DNA of 64,000 bases from Desulfomonile tiedjei (GTDB taxonomy: Bacteria > Desulfobacterota > Desulfomonilia > Desulfomonilales > Desulfomonilaceae): positions 228,274 to 292,273 of the forward strand of contig JACRDF010000052.1 of assembly GCA_016212925.1 (NCBI GenBank), in the 5' to 3' direction. The translations under genes and the position numbers were made by a program. The notes below the pieces were generated by a model, which was not told where the DNA came from, did no database searches, and saw nothing but the letters and a program-made list of their open reading frames with translations. How positions within the stretch are numbered: position 1 is the stretch's first letter; each line of letters opens with the position of its first letter. Below are positions 45,699-54,365 of the stretch, in pieces.

Positions 45699-46454
45699 TC
45701 AAGGCATAAAGAAACCGCCATTGATGTCGATAATGGCCCCATTAATAAATCCGGCCTGCTCTCCGCAAAGAAAGGCGATGGCTTCCCCGACTTCTTCCGG
45801 TGTTCCCAACCGCCGCACAGGTATTTTTTCAGCATAGCGTAGGTTTACTTCCGGGCCCGCCTGCCGCGCCATATCGGTCAGGATGCGCCCGGGCGCGACG
45901 CAATTGGCTGTTATACCAAACGGCCCCATCTCCGAGGCGATAGCGCGGGTAAGCCCGATCAACCCGGCCTTGGAGGCCATATAACTCGGACCGGCGACCA
46001 CTGATTTGGTCCGGCCGGCAAGCGACGCCAGATTGACAATGCGGCCGAAACCGCCGGCCTTCATGGCGGGCAGGAACAGCCGGCACAACAGCATGACACT
46101 GGTAAGATTGATGTGTATGACCTGTGCCCACTCGTTTTCGGTCACGTCGAGAATCCCGGAAGAGGAGCCGTCAGGGCGCTTTGGCGAGATGCCGGCGTTG
46201 TTGACCAGAACGGACACCGGCTCAATTTCTGCTTCGATGCGCTCTTTCAGGTCCCTGACGGCGTTAAGGTCCGCAACGTCCACGACCGCGGTTGTCACCC
46301 GCAAAAGATGATCTTCGCGGAGCAACCCTTCAGCGTCGATCGGGTTGCAGTCCACCATCACGACATGGTTGCCGTTGGCCAGCAAAATGCGACTCGTTGC
46401 CAGACCGATTCCCTTGGCGGCGCCGGTTACGAGCGCAACGCGCTTTTTGCTCAT
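45699..46454 (-). CDS. Short-chain dehydrogenase/reductase
   Basis: This 251-residue classical SDR has TGAAKGIG at residues 11-18 for cofactor binding. An acidic residue at the end of strand 2 (VVMVDCN) favours NAD. The catalytic serine lies in NLASLAGR, and YMASK supplies Tyr and Lys. VLVNNAG is also present. It probably oxidises or reduces an alcohol or keto group in a pathway fed by the adjacent transporter. Its ATG overlaps the stop of the ThDP enzyme gene by four bases. Confidence 0.93.
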   Translation of the reverse strand: MSKKRVALVTGAAKGIGLATSRILLANGNHVVMVDCNPIDAEGLLREDHLLRVTTAVVDVADLNAVRDLKERIEAEIEPVSVLVNNAGISPKRPDGSSSGILDVTENEWAQVIHINLTSVMLLCRLFLPAMKAGGFGRIVNLASLAGRTKSVVAGPSYMASKAGLIGLTRAIASEMGPFGITANCVAPGRILTDMARQAGPEVNLRYAEKIPVRRLGTPEEVGEAIAFLCGEQAGFINGAIIDINGGFFMP

Positions 46455-48226
46455 GACTTCACCTCGGCTTCCGGCGTGAAGGCCGTGATCGGGGGAAACG
46501 CGTTCTCATCGCAGATTACTTCAACCAATGTAGTCAGGGGCGATTTCCTGGCGTGGGCAAGGGAGGCGCTAAGCTCGCTCGGATCGGTGACGCGAATCCC
46601 GTCGCATCCGCAGGCGCGCGCGATTGCCGCATGATCGACCGCGTGAAACTGCACCGCGGAGGTATGCGCGCCGAATTTCACGTTTTCCGCATGTTTTTGA
46701 TAGCCCAGAATGCCGTTGTTGATCAGAAGTATTGTCACCTTAATGTCCATGCGGGCCGCCGTCTCCATCTCCGACCAAACGTGGCCGAAGCCGCCGTCTC
46801 CAACGACGGAGAAGACTTCCGACCCCGGCCTGGCGATCTTTGCGCCAAGGGCCATGGGCAAGCCCCACCCTAAACCCGCCAGGCCGCGCGGGGTAATGAA
46901 ACGCATCCCGGCGCGAAGCGATGTCAGGAAGTTGCTGATCCATATGGAAGAATAGCTGGCATCGGCAACTACGACAGACTCCGGCGTGAGATGCCGTTGC
47001 AGCTCGCACATGATTCGCTCCGGGCGAATCGGAATCGAAGATGAATTCCGAACTTCGGAAGATTCTTTCAGATAGGACTCGCGCCCGGAAGAAATGGCAT
47101 GTTCGATTTCCGGGCGCCGGTTTTTGCGCTCCGACAGGTCCATCGTCCCGAGGGCATCCGCAAGGGCGTTCAACGTCAGGCGCGCATCTCCCACAAGGCG
47201 CTGTGATTCGTAGTTGCGGCCGACCTCCAGGCCGTCGATGTCGACATGGATATAGGCGGCGTCCCTGGGATAGAGCTGCCAGGAATCCGTCCCGTTTTGA
47301 TTCGTGCGGTTGCCGACGAGCAAAACGACGTCCGCTTCGGCGATGAGCCTGCGGTGGTGTCGCGTTGCACTGTTGGGACCCATAGAATAGCCGACTACGC
47401 CGATTGACAGCGGATGTCGTTCGTCAACGGCTCCCTTGCCCATGACGGTTGTCGCAACTGGCAGATGGGCCTCCTCCTGCAGGCGGACCAGGGCATCACA
47501 AGCGGCGGAAATATGTACGCCGCCGCCGGCTATCACGACGGGACGCTTCGCGGCGGCAAGCAGCTTCGCCGCTCGTTGAATCGATTCCTGCGCGGGAACC
47601 GCGCGATCCAGCGGAAACCGTCCAAGCGATGCCTTGCGCCGGCCCGAGGGCGCCTGGTCGAGCAACAGATCGGCTGGAAGCATCAGGGCGACGGGACCGG
47701 GTCGGCCTGAACAGGCGATTGCAAATGCCTGGTCGATGTAGTCCTCGACGCGGGAAGCCTCCGTCACGCGACGTGCCCACTTTGTAACCGGGGAGAAAAG
47801 AGCCGTGTGATCGAATTCCTGAAACGCGTTGCGGTCGGTTTGGTTGCGGTTGACGTCCTGGACCAGCGCAATGATCGGCACGGAGGCTTTCAATGCTTCG
47901 GCAAGAGGCGCGACCAGCAGCGTAGCAGCCGGGCCATTCTGCGCCGTAACGATCGCCGGCTTTCCCGATAGCCGGGCGTAGGCGTCAGCCATGCAGCCGC
48001 CGGCATTTTCCGTGCGATAGGCAATTTGTTTCATGCCTGCCTGTTCGGCCGCGAGCTGAAACATGGTGGGCAGACTTTGTCCGAAAGTCGTGCTGACGCC
48101 GTGGCGCTGCAAGGCTCGGACGATCGCGTGCGCAATGGTATTGGCGTGATTAAAGCCGGGGGCCGAAAGCGGTTTTGGCATTGGCATGGTTTTAACCTGC
48201 TCCTCGGGCTCTGGAATGAAGGTCAT
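46451..48226 (-). CDS. ThDP-dependent enzyme of the acetolactate synthase-like family
   Basis: This 591-residue enzyme has three ThDP-family domains: the N-terminal part with the conserved glutamate (YRTENAGGCMADAYAR), a central domain, and the C-terminal cofactor motif GDGGFGHVWSEMETAARMDI followed by LLINN. It resembles large acetolactate synthase or other 2-keto-acid-acting enzymes. As it lies with an SDR and an organic-acid transporter rather than with ilvN, a catabolic decarboxylase or carboligase is more likely. The start at 48226 has GGGAG nine bases upstream. It is the first gene of the operon. Confidence 0.88.
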   Translation of the reverse strand: MTFIPEPEEQVKTMPMPKPLSAPGFNHANTIAHAIVRALQRHGVSTTFGQSLPTMFQLAAEQAGMKQIAYRTENAGGCMADAYARLSGKPAIVTAQNGPAATLLVAPLAEALKASVPIIALVQDVNRNQTDRNAFQEFDHTALFSPVTKWARRVTEASRVEDYIDQAFAIACSGRPGPVALMLPADLLLDQAPSGRRKASLGRFPLDRAVPAQESIQRAAKLLAAAKRPVVIAGGGVHISAACDALVRLQEEAHLPVATTVMGKGAVDERHPLSIGVVGYSMGPNSATRHHRRLIAEADVVLLVGNRTNQNGTDSWQLYPRDAAYIHVDIDGLEVGRNYESQRLVGDARLTLNALADALGTMDLSERKNRRPEIEHAISSGRESYLKESSEVRNSSSIPIRPERIMCELQRHLTPESVVVADASYSSIWISNFLTSLRAGMRFITPRGLAGLGWGLPMALGAKIARPGSEVFSVVGDGGFGHVWSEMETAARMDIKVTILLINNGILGYQKHAENVKFGAHTSAVQFHAVDHAAIARACGCDGIRVTDPSELSASLAHARKSPLTTLVEVICDENAFPPITAFTPEAEVKS

Positions 48227-48304
48227 AGTGATCGACTCCCTCGAGTAAGAACAGCATCAATTCTGCACCCGGCCGTTTAAGGGGCTGCGTTTAAACGATG
48301 ATGT

Positions 48305-48347
48305 TATATTTTATAAAATATATGTCACTGCTTCCGGAGGGTGTCAA
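48305..48347 (-). promoter_or_regulatory. Promoter with overlapping palindromic operator of the tct operon
   Basis: On the minus strand TTGACA (48347-48342) is followed after 17 bases by CATATA (48324-48319). A perfect 18-bp palindrome, TATATTTTATAAAATATA, occupies 48305-48322 and overlaps the -10 region. It lies 79 bases from the ThDP gene start. Binding there would block transcription, as expected for the GntR-family repressor of the cluster. Confidence 0.7.
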
Positions 48348-48617
48348 GCAAAAAAGAGAAAAAATCTTCGCAAGAAACCGGCCCGGACCCTCGATAGAGG
48401 GAAATCAGCCCTTTTTGCTGCTCCAACATCCCGGTTTCAATCCGTAAATCAAACTTATCACTACGTGAGAAAACCGCGCCCTATAGTCCCCCACTAACGC
48501 GGCCGGAAGCTCGCCGAGCTGCTCCGGGCGGCCCTGACCAACGCCCCGCGCCTTAACTGGATACGGCCGATCGTAGCCAAGGAAGGTCCGCCCTTTTCCA
48601 AAGAAGGGCCTAATCCA

Positions 48618-48651
48618 CCCCCTTTTCTTGGGGTTGTGAAGTATAACAACC
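48618..48651 (-). repeat. 34-bp D repeat, right copy
   Basis: Inverted copy of 40903-40936 with one mismatch. Similarity extends outward weakly (GTTGAAAAAC next to it). It lies just outside the ThDP operon. Confidence 0.8.
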
Positions 48652-48890
48652 CGTTGAAAAACGGGGTCCAGTGTGTTTTCCCTGGATTTCGGCCCCGGTT
48701 TTCACCGGGATAAACTTGGCAATCGCCGGAATGACGGTAGGGCTGCGTCCACCGAATCCGAAATTTCAAACTGACCCACTACCGGCCGTTGGATTTCCTT
48801 CAAATGTGTGGAAGGCAGGGAAGCCGAGAAGGATGTTCGGTGGGATGTGGTTCAAGCGTCCTGGAAGTCAGGACGCAGGCGCTGCGGATG

Positions 48891-49181
48891 CTATTGTTTC
48901 TGCTTGTTTTCGAGGGTCTTGCGGGCTTGTTCGATCAATTCAATCAAGGTGACGACTTTCGAAAGGGGCTGTTCCAAGAAACACGCGTCAAACTCGTCGG
49001 GGGTAAGTCGTTCCCGGAAGAACGCCGCCACGTCGAAATGGCCGCTCCAGCATTTGATGGCCCTCTGGCAGGGGCGCTGTTGCCTCTCGATGCGGCAGTA
49101 TCCGAAGGTAACCGGCCCGCCGAGCCTGGGGCACCTGATTTCCGTCTCTTCAAATGGTGGACTGAAAGAGGAATCTTTCAT
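48891..49181 (-). CDS. Small cysteine-containing hypothetical protein
   Basis: This 96-residue protein has a cysteine pattern IRCPRLGGPVTFGYCRIERQ...CQRAIKCW and an F-rich C-terminus (TPDEFDACFLEQPLSKVVTLIELIEQARK). I recall similar small proteins in sulfate-reducing bacteria but cannot name a family. Four or five cysteines could bind a metal. The ribosome-binding site is poor. It lies after the operon of trpB and may be independent. Confidence 0.6.
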   Translation of the reverse strand: MKDSSFSPPFEETEIRCPRLGGPVTFGYCRIERQQRPCQRAIKCWSGHFDVAAFFRERLTPDEFDACFLEQPLSKVVTLIELIEQARKTLENKQKQ

Positions 49182-49289
49182 TTCTTCACATGAGGGTAAA
49201 GGTAGAATTCTCGCGTGGAGCTAAGCCCACCGCAGGGCCGCTCGCGCATCGAAACCATAGCGTCATTCTAGCCCTTTTCTTGACAAAAT

Positions 49290-49329
49290 GAAAGCGCCGG
49301 ACCACGGCTGTCGCAGCTCCGGCGCTTTC
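49290..49329 (-). terminator. Rho-independent terminator of trpB
   Basis: GAAAGCGCCGG (49290-49300) pairs with CCGGCGCTTTC (49319-49329), an 11-bp perfect stem. On the minus strand the stem is followed by a T-rich ATTTTGTC. It begins six bases beyond the trpB stop. Confidence 0.8.
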
Positions 49330-49334
49330 AGTCC

Positions 49335-50717
49335 TCATCCCAGCTTCGGCTTGGGGAATGCTTCGATGGCCTTCAGAGCTTCGTCGATCGCGCTCTGGGG
49401 AAGGTCGTAATCCGAAAGCTTGCCCTGGAAGAACGCGTCATAAGCCGCCAGGTCGACTAAGCCGTGACCGCTCCAGTTGACCAGGATGGTCTTCTCCTTT
49501 CCTTCCTCCTTGGCCTTGTGGGCCTCTTGTATCAGAGCGGCCAGCGCGTGATTGGTCTCGGGCGCGCTGATAAATCCCTCGCTCCTGGCCCATGTTACCC
49601 CGGCATTGAATGTTTCGAGCTGAGGAACGGCCCTGGCCTCTATGATTCCGTCCATCACCAACTGGCTCACGAGAGGGGCCATGCCGTGGTAACGCAGCCC
49701 ACCGGCATGGATGGGCTCCGGCACAAAAGTGTGTCCCAGTGTATGCATCGGCAAAAGCGGCGTCATCTGAACCGTATCCCCGAAGTCATATGCAAATCTA
49801 CCCTTGGTCATGGTGGGGCAAGACGTTGGTTCCACGGCAATAATATCAATCTTCTTTCCGGCGATTTTGTCCCTGACGAAGGGGAATGCGCACCCCGCGA
49901 AGTTACTACCGCCGCCCGCACAGCCTATCACTATGTCCGGGTAATCCCCTACCTTTGCGAGTTGCTTTTGCGCTTCCAGCCCTATCACGGTCTGGTGAAG
50001 CAGCACATGGTTAAGGACGCTCCCCAGGGAATACCTGGTTAAGGGCCTGCCCATAGCTTCGCTGGTGACCGCGTCCTCTACGGCTTCGCTGATCGCGATG
50101 CCGAGACTCCCCGGAGAATTGGGGTCCATGCTCAGTATTTTCCGTCCGGCCTCTGTTTCAGTGCTGGGACTGGGAATGCACGTCGCGCCCCACGTGTTCA
50201 TCATCAATCGGCGATAAGGTTTCTGCTCATAACTTACCCGGACCATGTAAACCTTGGCTTCAAGCCCGAACTGATTGCACGCAAAGGCCAGGGCGCTTCC
50301 CCACTGGCCCGCGCCGGTTTCCGTGGCTATCCGTTTGATCCCGAAAACCTTATTGTAATAGGCCTGGGGAATGGCAGTGTTCGGTTTGTGGCTGCCCGCC
50401 GGGCTGACTCCTTCGTTCTTGTAATAAATCTTCACGGGGCAACCGAGGAACTTCTCCAGATGAACCGCACGGTACAAAGGACTAGGGCGCCAGATGAGAT
50501 ACTTATCCAGGACCTCGTCCGGGATGTCGATCCACCTTTCCTGGCTCACTTCCTGTTCAATAAGATTCATGGGAAAAACAGGGGCCAAATCCTGAGGACC
50601 AACCGGTTGCATCGTTCCAGGGTGCAAAGGCGGCTGCATCGGGTTCGGCATGTCAGCAGCAATATTGTACCACTGGCGCGGGATCTCATCCTCGTTGAGA
50701 AAAATCTTCACTGGCAT
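49335..50717 (-). CDS. trpB: Tryptophan synthase beta chain, TrpB2 type
   Basis: This 460-residue PLP enzyme condenses indole (or a related donor) with serine. The PLP-lysine region is [16 protein letters not shown], followed by [17 protein letters not shown] and the phosphate-binding loop [11 protein letters not shown]. The length and the long N-terminus identify the TrpB2 subgroup rather than the TrpA-bound TrpB1. There is no trpA or other trp gene beside it. The ATG at 50717 was chosen because GGGAG is six bases upstream; an ATG six bases earlier touches the box. Confidence 0.93.
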   Translation of the reverse strand: MPVKIFLNEDEIPRQWYNIAADMPNPMQPPLHPGTMQPVGPQDLAPVFPMNLIEQEVSQERWIDIPDEVLDKYLIWRPSPLYRAVHLEKFLGCPVKIYYKNEGVSPAGSHKPNTAIPQAYYNKVFGIKRIATETGAGQWGSALAFACNQFGLEAKVYMVRVSYEQKPYRRLMMNTWGATCIPSPSTETEAGRKILSMDPNSPGSLGIAISEAVEDAVTSEAMGRPLTRYSLGSVLNHVLLHQTVIGLEAQKQLAKVGDYPDIVIGCAGGGSNFAGCAFPFVRDKIAGKKIDIIAVEPTSCPTMTKGRFAYDFGDTVQMTPLLPMHTLGHTFVPEPIHAGGLRYHGMAPLVSQLVMDGIIEARAVPQLETFNAGVTWARSEGFISAPETNHALAALIQEAHKAKEEGKEKTILVNWSGHGLVDLAAYDAFFQGKLSDYDLPQSAIDEALKAIEAFPKPKLG

Positions 50718-51172
50718 AAGCATCTCCCTTCTTAGAAGTTTTAGGCCGGTATGGGTGTTCCCTTTCTCAAATGCCGGAAGAAAAAGGACAGGACAGGAAA
50801 GTGGAAAGATTCACGGTTCATGATCGGGTCCGGTGCCGGAAGCCAGAGAAGGGTCCCCGCGTTTAGTACCTGGAAATCCTCATCCCCGTGCCTGTTATTG
50901 GTGGTGAAGTAAGGCCAAATGATATCGGATTCTACTTTCAACGGACTCCGGGCGCAAGTTTTTTTGCTTGAGGTAAGTAACCCTTTGAGTAAGTGGGGGG
51001 TGGATTTCCCATAACTGCTGACTGTATAGGCAAAGCCCATTCGTCCCGGAGGGACGACAAACCGCTTTCTGCGTTTTCTGCACAAAAAATGGTATTCTGC
51101 TCCCTCCCTGCGTAATTGATAAGAATGCGGGGATGGTTTCACCTGAAGAAAAGTATGATGCGAGCTGCCTGT
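50718..51172. other. Divergent intergenic region
   Basis: This region of about 450 bases holds a small palindrome (CGTCCCGGAGGGACG near 51043-51057) of a type seen repeatedly in bacterial genomes. No leader peptide or T-box was recognised before trpB or pabB. Confidence 0.45.
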
Positions 51173-52927
51173 ATGGATACTGACACTGTAGTGATCCACG
51201 ATTCCGCGTTGCAGCAATGGCTGACTTTTCGCCGTCCTCACCATGTGATTAGCGCGCACCGGGTCGAACAAGTCATTCCCGCTCTAAAACGCCTTGAAGA
51301 ACTTGTGGAGGGACATAACTTATACGCGGCAGGGTGGCTGGCCTATGAGGCCGCGGCCGCGTTCGATTCCGCGCTGGCGGTCAGGGAATGCGGATCGTTT
51401 CCCCTACTATGGTTTGGCTTGTACAGCGAGCCTGAACGCGGACCCTTGCTTGAAGCCGACGAGCCGTGTCCAACCGATGCTTTGGCTTGGGAGGCATCGG
51501 TCACGCGAGATGCGTATTACTCTGCTATCGCTCGGATCAAGGACTGCATAGAAAAGGGCGATACGTACCAGGTGAATTACACGTACCGGTTGAACACACC
51601 TTTCACGATTGACCCCTGGTCGTACTTCCTCCGTCTGGCCGAGGCGCAGAACGCTCTGTACAGCGCGTTTGTGAATACCGAGCGTTGGGCATTGTGCTCC
51701 GCGTCCCCTGAGTTGTTCTTTCGTCTGGACGGAACGACCCTTGTGTCCCGTCCCATGAAGGGCACGGCAGCCAGGGGCGTACAATTGTCTGACGACCTTG
51801 AGCAATGCCAATGGCTCGAACACAGCGAAAAGAACCGAGCCGAAAACGTTATGATCGTGGACATGGTGCGGAATGACATGTCCCGTGTTGCAGAAACCGG
51901 GACAGTACACGTACCCAGGCTCTTCGAGGTTGAGAAGTATCCAACCGTATGGCAAATGACCTCAACGGTAGTTGCCACTACTCAGGCCTCCCTAACAAGC
52001 ATCTTGAAGGCCCTGTTTCCTCCGGCCTCGATTACCGGCGCGCCCAAACCGAGGACAATGGAAATCATTGCCGACCTCGAAACTGAGCCGCGGAGGATAT
52101 ATACGGGAAGCATCGGATTCGTCGCCCCCGACCGCGTAGCTCAGTTCAATGTCGCAATCAGGACTGTACTCGTGGATAAAGCGCTCAAACAGGCGGAATA
52201 CGGTGTGGGAGGCGGCATAGTGTGGGATTCAACCGCGGATAGTGAGTTCGAAGAATGCCACACAAAGGCAAGGATACTCACCCAGCGGCCGCCGAATTTC
52301 TCATTACTGGAAAGTATATTGTGGACGCCTGGCGCGGGCTGGTTCTTGCTCGATTACCACATGGCTCGCTTGAAGGATTCCGCGGATTATTTTTCTTTCA
52401 GTGTGGATGTGGACGCTGTCCGTGAGGTACTGGCGATGCTGGCTGATACCTTGGAGCCCGTTCCTTACAAGGTCCGCGTCATCGTTGACAAGTTTGGACG
52501 TGTGACTTGCCAGAGCGAGTCTCTTCCCCACGATCACGCTTTGTCCGTGCCGCGGGTGTGCCTGGCGCGCTCGCCGGTCAATTCTTCGGACCGATTCCTG
52601 TACCACAAGACGACCCATCGGAGCGTATACGATGCCGCATTGGCCGCATGCCCCGGATTCGATGACGTGATTCTGTGGAACGAGAAAGGCGAAGTGACGG
52701 AATCATGTTTTGCCAACGTCGTTGTGCGCCTCGATGGAGAGCTGTACACTCCGCCGATTCGATCCGGTTTGCTAGCCGGTACGTTTCGGGCGTGGCTCCT
52801 GGAGCGCGGGGAGATTCAGGAACGTGTCATTCTCAAGGATGACCTTACGAGGAGCGACAAAATATATCTCATCAACTCCGTCCGCAGAATGCGTGAGGCG
52901 ATACTATTCGTGCAAGGGGGTCGTTAG
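51173..52927 (+). CDS. pabB: Fused aminodeoxychorismate synthase (PabB) and lyase (PabC)
   Basis: This protein of about 584 residues combines two steps of 4-aminobenzoate synthesis for folate. The N-terminal part is PabB-like, with the YQVNYTYRLN segment, SPELFFRLDG, RPMKGTAARG, NRAENVMIVDMVRNDMSRVA and FPPASITGAPKPRTMEII. From about residue 370 a PLP-dependent aminodeoxychorismate lyase follows, with the candidate catalytic lysine in YHKTTHRS and the ESCFANVVVRLDGELYTPP segment. The start at 51173 (MDTDTVV) fits the family, but ATG 51125 or 51155 cannot be excluded; no strong ribosome-binding site. The glutaminase partner PabA is not in the window. Confidence 0.9.
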   Translation: MDTDTVVIHDSALQQWLTFRRPHHVISAHRVEQVIPALKRLEELVEGHNLYAAGWLAYEAAAAFDSALAVRECGSFPLLWFGLYSEPERGPLLEADEPCPTDALAWEASVTRDAYYSAIARIKDCIEKGDTYQVNYTYRLNTPFTIDPWSYFLRLAEAQNALYSAFVNTERWALCSASPELFFRLDGTTLVSRPMKGTAARGVQLSDDLEQCQWLEHSEKNRAENVMIVDMVRNDMSRVAETGTVHVPRLFEVEKYPTVWQMTSTVVATTQASLTSILKALFPPASITGAPKPRTMEIIADLETEPRRIYTGSIGFVAPDRVAQFNVAIRTVLVDKALKQAEYGVGGGIVWDSTADSEFEECHTKARILTQRPPNFSLLESILWTPGAGWFLLDYHMARLKDSADYFSFSVDVDAVREVLAMLADTLEPVPYKVRVIVDKFGRVTCQSESLPHDHALSVPRVCLARSPVNSSDRFLYHKTTHRSVYDAALAACPGFDDVILWNEKGEVTESCFANVVVRLDGELYTPPIRSGLLAGTFRAWLLERGEIQERVILKDDLTRSDKIYLINSVRRMREAILFVQGGR

Positions 52928-53013
52928 TGGCTCTTCGCGGGACAAGAACCTGGCGACCCTGTGGTCAGTTCAACTTATGGGTGTCCCCTCGGGGACGCAC
53001 TCTCCCAGTTCCC

Positions 53014-53205
53014 CGGGTGCCACGGACCTGGGCTCCGTCAGGTCCGTGCCGGCTTTCTTGGAAAACAGCAAGGTTGACCTCAGCACTGAACGCCAAATTG
53101 AAAGGCGAGGCGATGGCACGGTGAAGCTGGGAATCTTCCAAGTCATCGTGGTGACAGAACTGGCAGGAAGCACTGACCTGGTAAGGCGCAGGTCCGTGGC
53201 ACCCA
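53014..53205 (-). repeat. 192-bp A element with hairpin ends (copy 2)
   Basis: Ends are GGGTGCCACGGACCTGG (53015-53031) and CAGGTCCGTGGCACCCA (53189-53205). The left end folds as CACGGACCTG/CAGGTCCGTG (53021-53030 with 53039-53048). The right end folds with one mismatch (53171-53180 with 53189-53198). It aligns along its whole length, without gaps, with the reverse complement of 36163-36354. Confidence 0.85.
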
Positions 53206-53235
53206 ATACAGAAGGCATCGTTTGACAGATGGGGT

Positions 53236-53332
53236 ACTATAGTTCTTCCCCAAAGCTCTTCCCGAATGAGGTCGTCCCACGTTTTCGGGACGCCCGCAAA
53301 TGAATCCGTAATTCCTTTCCAGAACAACTATA
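53236..53332 (-). repeat. C-type repeat unit with variable hairpin core
   Basis: It begins ACTATAGTTCTTCCCCAAAG and ends AGAACAACTATA. On the opposite strand it contains CTCATTCGGGAAGAGCTTT, as does 35997-36015. The core hairpin here is CGTCCC...GGGACG. Confidence 0.75.
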
Positions 53333-53408
53333 TTCTCGACGGAGCGTCGCACTCTCCCAGTACCCCTGAGCCAGAATTAGCGTCTGTCATTGAGAGGACT
53401 TTCTAACT

Positions 53409-54230
53409 TCAACGACTTTCAGACCGGGATTTGAAATTTTGTGCGCGTTCCTCCAGTTTTGAGGCCTCTTCTTCGTTTCCCGTCTTTCTGTAGAGTGCAG
53501 CCAGTTTGCTAAGAGAAATTGCTACATTGGGATGTTCAGGTCCTAGCTTCTGTTCCCATATCGCCAAGGACCGGTTATAAAGAGGTTCTGCATCAGAATA
53601 CTTGCCCTGAGCCAAGTAAAGGCTGGCTAGATTCATCAGAGCCCCGGCTACATAGAGATGTTCAGGTCCTAGCTTCTTTTCCAATATCGCCAGGGACCGC
53701 TTATAAAGAGGCTCTGCATGAGAATACTTGCCTTGGTCCAAGTAAAGCGTACCCAGATTGCCCAGAGATCCGGCTATGTTGGGATGTTCAGGTCCTAGCT
53801 TCTTTTCCTCTATTGCCAGAGAGCGCTTATAAAGAGGCTCTGCATCAGAATACTTGCCCTGGGCGCTGTAGAGATTGCCCAGGCCGTCCAGGGCCGTGGC
53901 CACATCGGGATGTTCAGTTCCTAACGCCCTCTCCCTTATTGCCAATGACCGCTTCAACAGAGGCTCTGCATCAGCATACTTCCCCTGTCTCATATAGAAA
54001 AGGGCCAGGTTGTTCAGCGACGTGGCCACAATGGTATTGGTAGGGCCAAAGGTTTGTTCAGCAATGTCCAAGGCGCGGGCTGCCACGCTGGCGGCTTCTA
54101 CGTACTTACCCTGATTCGAGAGCTGTAACGCCTGGTCGTTGAGTTCCTTCAGCCCGGGCTCTTGTGCCAAGGCAACCCCAACAAGGCCAAGGCACAGGAC
54201 ATGGACAAGAATGAGTCTGGTGCCCTTCAT
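53409..54230 (-). CDS. Exported TPR protein, kinesin-light-chain-like repeats
   Basis: This 273-residue protein has a signal peptide (MKGTRLILVHVLCLGLVGVALAQ). It is followed by about five 42-residue TPRs of the kinesin-light-chain type (QGKYSDAEPLYKRSLAIxEKKLGPEHPN). A periplasmic protein-binding scaffold is likely, with partner unknown. The repeats are almost identical at DNA level over 126-bp periods, so their number may vary by recombination. It lies between the composite repeat and the MNT/HEPN remnant. Confidence 0.85.
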   Translation of the reverse strand: MKGTRLILVHVLCLGLVGVALAQEPGLKELNDQALQLSNQGKYVEAASVAARALDIAEQTFGPTNTIVATSLNNLALFYMRQGKYADAEPLLKRSLAIRERALGTEHPDVATALDGLGNLYSAQGKYSDAEPLYKRSLAIEEKKLGPEHPNIAGSLGNLGTLYLDQGKYSHAEPLYKRSLAILEKKLGPEHLYVAGALMNLASLYLAQGKYSDAEPLYNRSLAIWEQKLGPEHPNVAISLSKLAALYRKTGNEEEASKLEERAQNFKSRSESR

Positions 54231-54272
54231 GCTGCACTCCGTCCTAAGTGATTCCCCACAAAATCTGGTGCT

Positions 54273-54365
54273 TCAAGCTCTTCTCATGCCGCCACCAATG
54301 GAATAGTTCTCAATTGGGTCAATAGCCTCAAGAATATCCGCTAGACGGGCTCGATCGTCTCTCAT
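54273..54365 (-). pseudogene. Truncated HEPN (DUF86) toxin remnant
   Basis: Directly after the MNT gene, overlapping its stop by ATGA, a 30-codon frame reads MRDDRARLADILEAIDPIEN and ends after YSIGGGMRRA. This matches the opening of DUF86/HEPN toxins (MRDDRERLLDILEAIE..IE) but stops long before the active RX4-6H motif, so the toxin is lost. Confidence 0.7.

Larger units (their letters stand above)
48227..48890. other. Intergenic region upstream of the ThDP operon
   Basis: This stretch of 664 bases contains the promoter/operator at 48305-48347 and the right D repeat at 48618-48651. No further gene was recognised. Confidence 0.6.
52928..53408. repeat. Composite repeat region, inverted relative to 35.9-36.4 kb
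   Basis: From left to right: a short segment resembling the metG 3' end (52971-52996), an A element (53014-53205), a linker (53206-53235) and a C unit (53236-53332). No gene was seen. The order is the mirror of the region at 35940-36354. Confidence 0.8.

Noticed and set aside
53409..54230. Regular 126-bp DNA repeats as a possible CRISPR array
   Set aside because: They encode in-frame TPRs and lack spacer structure.
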